Positions 23,138 through 34,404 of a DNA stretch of 64,000 nt are shown here, piece after piece. Location: contig CM059625.1 in NCBI GenBank assembly GCA_030435675.1, positions 10,912,001 through 10,976,000 on the forward strand, in the 5' to 3' direction. The position numbers and the translations under genes were made by a program. The first letter of the stretch is position 1. Each line of letters opens with the position of its first letter. The stretch is from Steinernema hermaphroditum. Its lineage: Eukaryota > Nematoda > Chromadorea > Rhabditida > Steinernematidae. The notes beneath the pieces are model-generated. The model was not told the DNA's origin and did not search any database. It saw only the letters and a list, made by a program, of their open reading frames with translations.

Positions 23138-24933
23138 TCAATGCAAACTGTGCAATTCTCGCCTTGATTTAATGCTGTCATTACTAATAAGTGATAAATG
23201 TTTCGATTGATCCAGCGAATTCGAGTGAGCAGAATGGAATGTGCGTCCAAAGCTCTCATTACTGGACAATCGGAAGACGACATCATCACAGGAAGGTTGT
23301 GCTTCTGCTCGGTGCTGAACGGCAACGCCAGGTTGACTTGACCTGGTCTGCTGCAAGAATGTATTTCCGATTTTTACCAATCCAATCAAGCTCATACCTT
23401 TTTGAAGGAGGCATATGATGCAAACGAACTTCGGCGGTCATCAGTTTCTCGGGTTATGAAATGAGGTTCTGGAGGAGACATATTGATTGCTAAAGTGGGC
23501 ATCATAGACATGGATGCCCTAAGCTGTGTACCTGACGAAGCTACATTATCAAACTCAACGCTTTCGATCCAAAATTCTTTCGTTTGCAGTGATGGCATGG
23601 GCGAAGACTTTCGCGAAGGTGTCCTTTTCGAACAACGCTTTAGGCAAACGAATAAGTTCACAAGGCAACCAGCTATGAATAAAAAACAGAGACAGATACA
23701 AATTTTGTACAAGGTTAGGAGTTCGTCTGGAAGACGACAACTTACTGCAGAACGCTGTTCTAAAGAGGGCAGCAGGTGTTTTTATCGTAGATTGCGCTGC
23801 ATACCTGCAGAGTTTTCGAAAGACATCTGGCGCCGATCAACAACCTTGAGAGATGTCGATGCAATTGCAGAAACGCTTTCTATCAATGTTTCGGCGCCCA
23901 GTAGCTTCTGAGTTTCTTCAGTATCAAAATCATTTAACGGCTCGTCCTGTACGCCATTGCAAAAGTTCTAAAATTCAGCTAACATTTCTTCTTCATACTC
24001 GGGCAATAAAAGACAGACCTTGCATGCACCTGCAGATTTGCAATAGGCTACCGTACACCTTATGCTCAGTCCATTGTTGTCGGGAAAGCGAAACATTGAC
24101 GGCAATTTGGCAGTAGCAACACCGTGATCGTACTCAAAATTCGACATGATAGCCGGTGACACTGGACATCCTTTGTCGTCGGTCAACTATGCATTCGAGA
24201 GATGTCAACTATAGTACGAGTGCAGGCAACTTACAGCTACTGTTGTTAGGTCGTGAGCGATCGCTTGGCATTTTTTAACTTTGTAACGCACCCCGAAACT
24301 GTCTTGGTCGCTGTTGAGAAGGCGAATTTTGAGGAAACAGCTTGACCCGTATGGAATTTCATGTACTTCCTTCTCCTCATTTTCCATGTAGATCTTAAAG
24401 TTCTCTGCGATGTGTTGATCATATTCTCTAAACCGGAAAATGACGTAATTTCGTAGATATGGTATTACATGCTGGTAGTATTGATGTCATCGTTAGAAAA
24501 TTGCTCCGCGTCTTTCATATATGACGCGCATGATAGTTGAAACGTTGTGTCTTGTTCGAGAATCAAGACACGATGTTCGTGGACATCCAAGTCGAAGCTC
24601 AGAGATCCAGTTATCTGGAAAGCGATACAAACCTTTCGGAATGGCAATTGCTCAGCTCACTGAATTTCTCTCGATACCACATTGTCGCAGATCATCGAAG
24701 GACCAGGACCATTGGAGATTCACCTCACCAGTGCCATTCTGAGCACAAGCACGTGAGAGTTTTGTGTGGACAGTACCGTAGAATGGAGAGTCAGTTGTCA
24801 ATCGAATGGTGACGCGATCGTGATCGCAAATCCATTTTACTAAAAGGCGCTTTTAGACTGAATATGTGCTTCTTGCTTTACCGTCACTTACGAAATCCGT
24901 TGATTTTGCATATTTCACTGCTAGAAGAACAAC
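23138..24933 (-). CDS. ZP (zona pellucida)-domain type I membrane protein with Ser-rich cytoplasmic tail (5' exon not found)
   Basis: Eight exons with consistent phases: 24933-24892, 24839-24661, 24614-24469, 24427-24235, 24186-24019, 23967-23805, 23759-23398, 23350-23138, coding for at least 488 residues. The start/signal exon upstream of 24933 is unresolved. The ZP module contains regularly spaced Cys: WICDHDRVTIRL, RQCGIERNS, CASYMKDAEQF, GSSCFLKIRLL, GCPVSPAI, and FRFPDNNGLSIRC. A transmembrane segment (ICICLCFLFIAGCLVNLFVCL) follows, then a basic and Ser-rich tail of about 155 residues. ZP proteins polymerise in apical extracellular matrix; in C. elegans relatives (DYF-7, LET-653, cuticlin-like) shape cuticle, tubes and dendrite tips. 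Which ortholog this is cannot be told from sequence alone. Confidence 0.85.
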
Positions 24934-26311
24934 CTAAACGGAATGATTGGTTTCAAGCGTCTAGTGTACAATTTACAGTAAAATATAACGGTAGGGTGGT
25001 CATTCCTTTTGGACTCAGTTAGTCAAAGTGTATAATTGAAGGCACTCCCATTACATTGAGTCGAACAGAATTCACTGAAATCAGAGGGGACCTATTAATG
25101 AACAACGTGAAACATGCGTAATTGTGTAATTGTCTCTGGCAACACGTCCAAAAGTGTCGAATAAATTGCAGACGCTCTAAATCAAATGCTGTTCATTCAA
25201 GCATTCCAGAAGTCGAGGAGTAATATCGAGGTGACTACACGACGCAAATTTACATATGCATGCATCTCAATAAGTCATTCGCGTAATCCTGAAGAGATCT
25301 TATCGGCGGGCACTCGATGTTTCCAGCCGCGCCCTAAGTTACCAAAACTCGAGGAGTAGGGCTTTTGAGCGGAGACTCGTCAGCTGGGCCGTACTTGATA
25401 TTGTTTCTGCACGCGCAATCATGGCCGCAATTATGTCGTCCTCAATCGCGCATCAAAAATTTACGAACAGTTGAATATTAAGTATTGGAAATTCCTGATG
25501 CCAGTCTTGACCGCCACTAGGAAATGTGCGAAGCAACATATGCTCAGCTGATCGCGAAACGAGTTCGCCCATCTTGAATATTGGAACACTATAATGGTAG
25601 AATGGTGGCAATGAGTTCCATTATGCAGTGAATCCTGTTCACGCAAATTCCCCATTTTCATTTAGAAGTGAAATTACAAATTCGCCTGCAGGATCTTTGC
25701 ATTTCACCGTAAGAAAGATGCAACTCCTGAAATGGAAGGAGGAGAGGAAGTTATCTCGCTGTACAATAATGACTCCGCCGAGGAAATAACTATGACCTCA
25801 ATTGGCGCCACACGATTGAGCGTGGAGGTTAAGACGACCGAGGAATAGACTGCACGAGTAAAGTACAGCTCGAATGTGAAAGTGGGTTGTTAGTCGATGA
25901 GCTTGCCGAAACAAGGAGCTGAGCTAATGATCCCGCATAGCAGCTCCAGATCCTTGTGAGCTAATGAAGAGACGACGACACCCTACCAGAGGTCAGCCGG
26001 AATCGTATGCCGAAAAACATGCGCATCATCCAATTATCCAGCAACGCCTATTCGTAAACAAAACTGCAAGCAGATGGTAAGACCAATTGGATGATTCGCG
26101 CCAAGAGGCTGTTTGCTAATTGCCGAATACTTCTCCCGGCACTCTCTCCACATCATAAAACGTTCACACTTTATTGACACCTTTCATAGAACACACACCG
26201 AAAGTGTCAACGAACAGAAGCTTCAACCAGAATTAAACATCAAGCTTATGTGTAAGCATAACGTCTATAACTTGAAAAATATGCCTTTGCGGAAAATATA
26301 CTTCTTGCTGG
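24934..26311. other. intergenic region upstream of the ZP gene
   Basis: It probably contains the missing 5' exon and promoter of the ZP gene, and the 3' flank of the flp-20-like gene. A small ATG exon near 24990-25005 has a possible GTAAAT donor, but its phase does not fit. I see no other gene. Confidence 0.35.
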
Positions 26312-26613
26312 TTATCCTAGCCGAAAGGGAGCACGTTTCTGGTATTTGTAAACGTCCGATCGTTTTCCCAGTCTCATCATCGCTCGCTTTCCCAGCCGCA
26401 TCATCGCACGCTTTTCGACCACATTGTCTGCGTAGTCACCAACTTCTTGGGCATTGTAGTAGTCACCGTATGGCTGCGGAGCTAAATCTGAAGAGTTCAC
26501 TTAATTTGTGTAAACATGAATGTACAACTACCTGCTTGCGATGCCTGTGGAAATCCACATACCAAACCTTGCAGGCACAGAAGGAACAGGGAAATGAGTG
26601 AAGCAAAAATCAT
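26312..26613 (-). CDS. flp-20: FMRFamide-like neuropeptide precursor, flp-20-like
   Basis: Two exons: 26613-26532 (signal peptide MIFASLISLFLLCLQGLVCG) and 26487-26312, joined in phase 1 across a 44-nt intron, giving 85 residues. Dibasic sites release two copies of AMMRLG and a C-terminal APFRLG that ends directly at the stop, plus a spacer SDVYKYQ. C. elegans FLP-20 makes two AMMRF-amides and SVFRL-amide, so order and count match, with Phe to Leu at the end of the repeated peptide. Gly would be converted to the C-terminal amide. Peptides are secreted from neurons and act on G-protein-coupled receptors. The ortholog call rests on peptide pattern, since the rest of the precursor is not conserved enough to judge. 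Confidence 0.85.
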
Positions 26614-28574
26614 TTTGAATATCAGCAAGGAGGAAAACCCTGAATAAGGAAGTCGTTAAGAGTGCAAGTCTTCGAAATAGTAAAGCGCGACTGATTAAAG
26701 TTCCTTACTGCAAATTAATGCATGCTCAACTTTAAGCTCGTCTGAGTTCTAGTGAAGTCTCCTTACTTCCTAAGGATAGCTTCAAATTCTCATGAAACCG
26801 GATGTCATCCGAACGCTAACGGAAGTGGAACTGGAATGAACGTTTCAAAGCTGATATTCAAAAAAAAATTAAATGTCGTAAAAACGTAATAAACTCACAA
26901 CAAACGAATGTTGTTTTTGGTCCAAAACAATCCCCACTTAAACGCTTGAACTGCTGCCCGCTAGAGACTGATACACCGGGAGGCGGATTCTGCTGATGAC
27001 AAGGATGGAAGGGAGGAGCAACACAATATTTAAATTCTTTTGGAAATCGTCTCGTCTCCACTTAATGTCGGGGTAAAATAAATGACGAAAAACGTCGAGC
27101 CACCGAGACAAAATTCAAATGGGCTTAGGTTGAATAATGCGGAAAGACGTCTTCTGATCTGATTTAGGACTCATGAGGGCGTTCACTTCGATGTCCTATA
27201 CCAACTTCCCTCCCATGATTTCTCTTGGGGAGTATTGTAGAGTTAATTAAGAGCACATCGTAAAAATCGACATATGGTTTTTGAGGTCGCGACTGCAGAG
27301 GCACAAGTGGAAAACGAGGAGTCTTTTATATTGTCTAACACAAGTGACGTAACTCCATGTCCGCTACAGTATACATATTCACGAGAAGGCCATCGCAACG
27401 TCACAGTGTGCATGCAGTCAGAGGAAACTGGCGGTGAGTGAGTGGGTTACTAACAGAGAGAAATGCCAGTCACCGTGTCCATGCATTTGTTATGGAAACC
27501 GTGCTAATTAGGCGCCGCTAAGGCATCAGTATCTTTCTTTGTAAAAGAAATTAATGCTTAATTAGGCGTCAGAACCTAAGCAGTCCGTCTAATTCGCAAC
27601 TTTAGGATGGACCACTTGCTGACAGCAAGAAACAGTGGTTCTCTGCGCATTAGTCATTCAGTAATTCCGTAAACAGTTTTTAATTAAAAATTTTAGGACA
27701 CTGCTCTTGGAAACAAACAATGCAGATACATGTCCCCTATTGTAGAATGCACAAATAATAAAACGAATAAACGTCGATTGTAAAATGTTTCAGTTTGCCT
27801 ATTGTTGTCTTGTATTGCCGTCAATTATTTGTTCCCATTATTTTGTTGTTGATTGGAACACCCAAATTTTGTGTTGCTATGAATCTAAAAAAACAGCATG
27901 ACGAGCATTTTTTATTTTCTCTAAGAACTTTTGTATGACAAATACTGTTGAGAATATTTCGATGCATTTCTATAGAATGTACGTCATGGAAAGGCTGCAC
28001 TTGAATTATTATGAAGAGAACGTTGGACCTGCTAAATTAAATGAACGGGCTTGGGCATTAACAATGAATGGATGGAAGACGTATGGATATATTACTCTAC
28101 TGTCTTCACGACCGGAAAATAACAGAATGATTTAAACCGGAACAGCCGTGAAGCTCTATTACGTAAAGATTTTGGCGAGCGACTTTGTCTAGAGAAATAT
28201 ACACAGATAAGAGATGAGAGTTGATCGTCGTGAGCATTTCCCCCGGAAATCACTAAGCGGTGTGGCTAAGTGGATACCACAAACGGTTCCGCAAGGAAGG
28301 AATTGAGCAATGTGGAAAAGCAATTGAATGTTGTATTACTGTACATGAGAGGTATTAGAACTACTCGGCAAAGGTCGACTTTCTATGATACAGATGTCGT
28401 TCAATCCGCCAATACGTTCAGCGCTCGACATTGCGCTCGAGCCTCCTCGTCCGCTTGACGTTTGAGAACCACACGAATGGCGCCGACTGTTAGCTATTAT
28501 GTTGGCAGTTCTGGCTGGTGTTACTCCTAAAATCGACATCTTAGTAAGCAGAGGTTTGAGCCATTTTTGTTATT
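26614..28574. other. 2-kb intergenic region, no gene seen
   Basis: Upstream of flp-20 and downstream of egl-15, AT-rich with scattered short ORFs. A TCTAGAGAAA-type stretch and a GGCTAAGTGG motif near 28265 superficially recall a tRNA but do not form a cloverleaf. AATAAA occurs around 27758-27763 without an associated gene. Confidence 0.4.
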
Positions 28575-31500
28575 TTAGACTAGCTCATCTAAGCGCTTAA
28601 TTAACACACCAATCGGATCGTTAGCTATCAAGTTTTGATACACGTTCGGAGGGTCCGACTTTTCCAAAGAAAAGCTCGTCGGGCGAATGATGGCATAATT
28701 ATTTGCCCCGTGGTCATCGGATATTGTGAAACACTTCACTGGATGTCCATTGTTCGGTGAAGGAGGCTTGTAGACCGGAGCGTACTGTGGCCCCATGCTA
28801 AGTAAAGCGCTTGTTTCCGAGTCCTCTTCGTCGGAATCATCTTCTTCTTCGTCTTCCTCACTTTCTTCGTCGGCCGTGTCATTATTAATGGGCTGGAAGA
28901 GATAGGGGCAAGGCTACTTATACGTGTTTCGTAGGCAATACCTGACAAGGAAGTTTCACTGGCTCAGAAAGTGGACGAACTTTGCGAGGTGGTTTCAAGC
29001 TGCCTTGCAGAATTTGCTCGGTGTCGCGTTCGGGAAGTGGCGGAGGTGGTGCTAGTTCTTGTATGTTCTCAACCTCAGCTACTTTCTACAAAATGCTATT
29101 ATTACTCAACGTGTATAAAGCGTTAACTTACAGGCTCACTTGCGGCAAGAAGATAATCAAAATAGTCGACAATAGTAGCGAAAGACGGACGCGTGATGGG
29201 GTTCTCCTGCCAGCATCCCACCATAACAGCATAAACCTCTTCTGGACAGTTATGAGGATTCTCCATGCGGTACCCCTTTTTAAGACAGGAATATAACTCT
29301 GGCATAGCTGTAGACGGATAAGGAGTGCCACCCATAGTCATGATTTCCCACAAAAGAATACCGTATGACCACCTATACATTAAGTGTTAATTTCTTCTTA
29401 GCTGATGGCTTCCGACTTACACATCACTGTGAACGGTGTACACGTGGGAATCTAATGCCTCCAAAGCCATCCATTTTATGGGAAGTCTTCCGTTTCCCTT
29501 CTTACGATAATAATCGTGGTAGTGGACGTCACGAGACAGCCCGAAATCTGAGATCTTCAAAACGCAATCTTTGGTTACAAGTACGTTGCGGGCAGCGAGA
29601 TCTCTATGCAGAATCTAAAACTAATGTACTCACAGAAAAGGCGAAGGCAAGCTACTTTTTTGCTCGACAAGTATTCCATTCCTTGTGCAACTTGGAAGGC
29701 GAAGTCCACAAGATGTCGCGTTGTCATGCATTTGATAACCCTCTTGTCCTCTTGTTGACCTTCGCCGCTCTTCAGACGGCGTGGTTGCAAGTAGTTGTCT
29801 TCGACGCTGTTATCAATTTCCGTTTCCCTCGGACGATGTGCTCGCAGGAAGTCTCTGAGAAGCATGAGTCAGATGTAAGAAAAACACAACGTCATTACCT
29901 CAAGTTGCCATGAACACACAATTCCAGCACCACATAAAGTGGACCCGATCCAGTGCAACACCCGATGAGTTTGATGATGTTCTTGTGTTCTCCAATTCGG
30001 CAAAAAGTAACCATTTCGCTGCACAAATCCCGCAGTTCTTTTTCCTGAGCATTAGCCTTCAACTTTTTTACGGCAACTGGAATCTATAAACATCTTTCGT
30101 TTTTGGGTTCCTGATATTGAACATACATCTTGTCCACTAGGATAGTTTGGTCGAAGCAGTCCTTTCCAAACCTCGCCAAAAGCGCCTTCTCCTATGATGT
30201 TTTTCAGTTGTAATCTGCAAATTGCCGTGTGATATAAACCCTATCCGAGGTAGCTTTACCTGCTGCGATCGATTTCATATGCCGGATCAGCGTTTGTAAT
30301 GTGATAGTCGGTGAGCAGTGCGAGATCTGATGCGATGGGTGTTCTTCTTCCTCGTTGAACCATTGGCTTTATCGTAATATCATAAGCGTCGGCGATTGCT
30401 GTTCCGAACTCATTGTCTTTAACAGACTTTTTGGTAATAATGACCTAAAGAGAATGTCAGTGGCTTTTAACAGGACATACACAACCTTCTTCTGGTAGGG
30501 TCGCAAAATTCCCTTCTCGATGTTGATCTGCGAGTTTCTGTGAAGCTTCATGTAAATAATTCGGAATACACAGATGAAAGTGATGGCAAGCATGACGGAA
30601 AGAAGAAGAACGAGAATGATAACCGTCCACGGAGACTTCTCATCATCTGGATCACCAGTAGCGATGACCATCGTATGGAACTCTGTTACCGTCAGAGTGG
30701 CCGGTTGCATCGACTAAAAGAGGCCGGTTTCAGACTTAGGAGCGGTTATCCTTACATATCCAAGCGAATTTCCAGCGATGCATGCATAAACTCCTTGATC
30801 CTCAGCGGTAACGTTAATCAGTTCCAGAGTTGTTGACGTATCGCTCATATGAATCACAGCTTTCTAAAATTTAGGTGTCATATATCCATATTTTTTACTT
30901 ACATTAACTTTGCTCATGTCCGTAAAATTGAACATGTGCTGACCATTTGTTTCATTGACATAAATTAGGGAGTTGTTGTGCTCTTCAAGCCTAACCCACA
31001 TAAAGTGGGGAGTGAGATCCGAAATTACTTTACATGTAAAATTGACCGTGCTGTTCACATCCACGGTTCTGTTCATAAGAACATGTTCCAGAATAATCGG
31101 CTTCGAACGCATCCGGTCGAAGACGTCCACTCGGAAATGTCTTCTGACCGTTCCCTTTCGGTTAAACGCCTAAGAAAGTATTACACCATTTGCAGGACTT
31201 TGATAACCTACCTCGCACGTGTAGTTTCCTGAATCCGATTCGGCAGCATCCTCTAGCTCTAATATGCCATCTCCGATTTTATAGTATGCTCCAGTGGCAC
31301 GCGTTGTATTGGCCACCAAAACTTTTTCATTTTTATACCACAAAATCTAGAGCGCCCGACATTCCAATGGGTTCTTGTTTCAATACTAAAATACCTGAGG
31401 GGCAGGAACGCCTCCAACAATGCACTTCATCTGAACGGTTCTTCCCGAAGGCCAGGCATACATTGACTTCGTGTCTTCTTTGCGAACCTTGAAGTACGGA

Positions 31501-32651
31501 GCGACACCTTCTCTGATCGGAGGAGAAAGTCGTTGAACCTTTGGAGCGAATCGCGTCGTTGGAGATCGAGCTGTCGTTGTTGTCACCTCTGAAGCAAAAC
31601 ATTACTTTCGACTGCATTTTTCCTTTTGTTACCATCGACTTCCTCTTTCTTCTGACTCATAGAAGACGGAATTTCTGAAGAATCACTTCGACGACCCGCA
31701 TTAGGATCGTCTCCGAGGAGAGGAGGTTGCTCGGCAAGCACTGTCCTCGTGCGCTTCTTCTTCGTTTCTACGTCTAAATCAGACCATCCTTTGAGCGCCT
31801 TTCTGAGGTAAAGCGTTCGTTCATAGTTGATAATTGTGGGAAACAGATGGCTTATATCAGGAATATTGTTTTTCACGAGCCAGTCAAAGAGTTTAACAGG
31901 ATCTGAAATTCGAAAGCCTTACCGGCGCTGTCAGACTCAACGTCATTCGCATGCGAAGGAAGAGAATCATGCAATCTGAGATGCGGGGAGTCAGGAGAAG
32001 TGACGATTTCCATGGGTGAGGAGGGTGGAAGGAAATCGGTCTGCTGGCAAGGCTCTTCAAAGCAAGGTGGTTTCAGGAATGGCGGCCTTTTGAGCAGTGG
32101 GTCTGCTTGATATTTCGAGCATCTTTCACTGTTCACTTTGGACCAGTCAATGTCCGATCTTCTTGGTTCCTTTCCCAAAAACCATACGCAAAGACATCTT
32201 TCCGGAACATCGTTGGTTTTAAATCCTGGCTTCATGTAATAGTCACAAAAGTCTGAAAATCCACTCCATGCAAGCTTCATGCAAAAACACTCGACACACT
32301 AATGCTTGTAACGCAACTTACCAAGGATCTGCACGGTGAAATTCCTAACACTTTGTCCTTGAGAGTTCCACACTTTACACGCCCAGTCACCCTGGTCCCC
32401 GATCTCGAGTTGCCGTATCTCAAGGGACATTTGTCTTTGGTTTTCCCGAAGCCGGCCGTTCGTGTTGATGTCTTGATAGCCGAGAAATTTTCCATTCCTA
32501 TACCAATGGATTTTGGGCTCTGGCTTCGAGACGGCTTTGCATGGAAGCGTTTCACTGTCACCGAGAAGAACAAATCGTTGGCTGTGAGTTTTCTGTTGAA
32601 ACCGCGGAGCGCCGGCTAGAAATTTCGAAAGGTCACACAACTTCTCGATCA
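28575..32651 (-). CDS. egl-15: fibroblast growth factor receptor tyrosine kinase (EGL-15 type); signal exon not certain
   Basis: Sixteen exons, phases all closing: 32651-32322, 32252-31923, 31902-31633, 31588-31395, 31346-31212, 31169-30903, 30863-30756, 30713-30486, 30444-30260, 30214-30127, 30083-29899, 29854-29656, 29614-29421, 29372-29132, 29085-28942, 28892-28575. Ig1 is in the first exon, Ig2 and Ig3 in 31588-30756, the transmembrane helix in 30713-30486. The kinase has [13 protein letters not shown], a kinase insert, [15 protein letters not shown], the paired activation tyrosines [14 protein letters not shown] and [11 protein letters not shown]. The acidic tail ends with a YQNL Grb2/SEM-5 SH2 motif. 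EGL-15 signals through Ras/MAPK for muscle, sex myoblast and fluid balance functions in C. elegans. A candidate signal exon lies at 32972-32890, but its phase (2) does not match the phase 1 required. Confidence 0.93.
31633..32252 (-). other. egl-15: two adjacent same-phase egl-15 exons between Ig1 and Ig2 (candidate 5A/5B alternatives)
   Basis: Exons 32252-31923 (330 nt) and 31902-31633 (270 nt) both begin and end in phase 1, separated by only 20 nt from donor to acceptor (31922-31903), too short for a normal intron. Each would restore a Gly/Asp codon with the Ig1 donor and the Ig2 acceptor. C. elegans egl-15 has mutually exclusive exons 5A and 5B at this position that set ligand specificity. 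The 20-nt gap strongly favours mutual exclusion here. Confidence 0.8.
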
Positions 32652-32972
32652 CTGTTCAATTAGGATTGATTGGGTAAGGCTCTACATTCCAAAGAAGAGT
32701 CGAAGCGATTTTGTACATTAGTCGAATTAGGCTGTCGAAAACTACTGTTTCATCACTTTTTGTCACTCACAGTTGATCGCCAAACTAATTTTCAGATGTC
32801 AGGTAGCGAGCGCAAATCGAATCAATTGAAATGACGTGTTCGATTGCACAAAGAACCAGATCAAGTTTAAGGAAGTAGGAACAACATACTGAGAAAGCTG
32901 ATCGACGCCTGTGAGACCGATATTGAAAGTAATAGGGATAGAAGAATTGCTCTGCACGAGGTCATTTTCATT

Positions 32973-34400
32973 GACTATGACGGTACCGTCGCTAGGTCAC
33001 CTCAAACATGAGTTTCTGAAAAACAATTGCCTATTTAATTGGCATGACAAACTGGAATTCGAAACATTTCGATAGGAATGTGCTCGTGATGAACAAAAAA
33101 ACTACCATCGAGAGCATAAAAATTTAAATTACAGTTAAGCACGGCTTATATGGCACAAAAGGTACGCGCGACACGGAACGAAATTGCGGTTGGCTGAGCC
33201 TCGAGGTAGTTGAGATCATCGAGAGTGGTTTGATAGAGTAGGGGTGATAACGCGGGTGACTGACGGGGTTAGGAGAACTGCGCGAAGGGAGGGGACCGCA
33301 TACGATTATTACACGGGGCAATGATGGAAGAAGGCGAAACAGGTCCGACTTCTCCGTGTTCGTCGTAGTCAGCCGACTTCGCCTTCTACGGCGCTGACAT
33401 TGCAAAACACGCGGTTGGGCTCCACGCTAAAGGACGACCAGAAGACAGTGCGACTAAATGGAATGCGCAGTCTTCATTTAGTTATGTGAAACGAGCAGAA
33501 CGTTTCAACATCTAAGAAATGGCATTCCTGCTCCGCTCCTACCTCGAGCTTCGAGTTCGTATGTAATAGTGCCCTTCTCCGTTGATCGTTAGGTGCTGCC
33601 ATTGGCCGCGCAGATCAAAGGGATATGCTGGGCACTTAACTAGCTGGTCACGATAATCGGAAGTTCACAATATGGCTGAGATGAGATTTCGCGCGGGCTC
33701 TAGGCAAGGAACAAAGATGAGCCGTTCAGGCGCCGAAGACTTGGATCAGTCCAGTATGCTAACCTTATGCGATCAGTGATTTATTGACACTGCGCGCTGT
33801 CCAACTTTTTTCCCCTTGACAACGACAGCAACAAATGTCTTTAGGACGCTGCGTACAGATAGGAGAATAAAGGAACTACAAGCGCAACCCACACTGAGCG
33901 CAGCGTATCCGGCACAATAAACAGTGTGGCTATAAGAAAACAAATTTATCTCCTGGTTATAAACACAGAACATATGTAATTGAGAGGATGCGAGAAAAGA
34001 ACCATCATAAAGGCAAACGCCCAAGCCGTTAGGTCAGTCGGAAGCAGTAATAAATACGAGAAGACCATCTCGAAGATGACCTCAAAGCGGATAAGGGATT
34101 TCAGTCAGATACGAGGCGATATAATCGGGAGGGCCACCGAAACCGCGATCGGCTAGAATAACATAAACAACATTAAGTGTGAGTTGCTGGGAGGCGATAT
34201 TCAGATATCCGCCGTCCCTTCACCCGCATTATTTACCGGTATTTGAGTGAGCATAACTTATTCAAAGTACATGAAATCTACTACAAAGTGAAGTGCAAAC
34301 AAAAAATGAACTGCGCATGTAAGTGAAATACGGCGCATGAAGTCTAATGCTGGAAATTACAGGGTGAGGCAAAGTGAACTGATTCGGAATTAGGCTATGC
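32973..34400. other. intergenic region upstream of egl-15
   Basis: It should hold the egl-15 promoter and possibly its true first exon. ORFs at 33124-33405 and 33773-34024 (minus) have no supporting splice or domain evidence. Confidence 0.35.
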
Positions 34401-34404
34401 TTGG

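Noticed and set aside
23138..24933. Naming the ZP gene dyf-7
   Set aside because: Architecture is compatible, but ZP-TM proteins are many in nematodes and no diagnostic residues could be confirmed by eye.
28250..28330. tRNA-like stretch (GTGGCTAAGTGGATA)
   Set aside because: A-box-like only; no B box and no cloverleaf.
32890..32972. Candidate signal-peptide exon for egl-15 (MKMTSCRAILLIPITFNIG)
   Set aside because: Its donor phase (2) does not match the phase 1 acceptor of the Ig1 exon, so another exon or a different start is needed.
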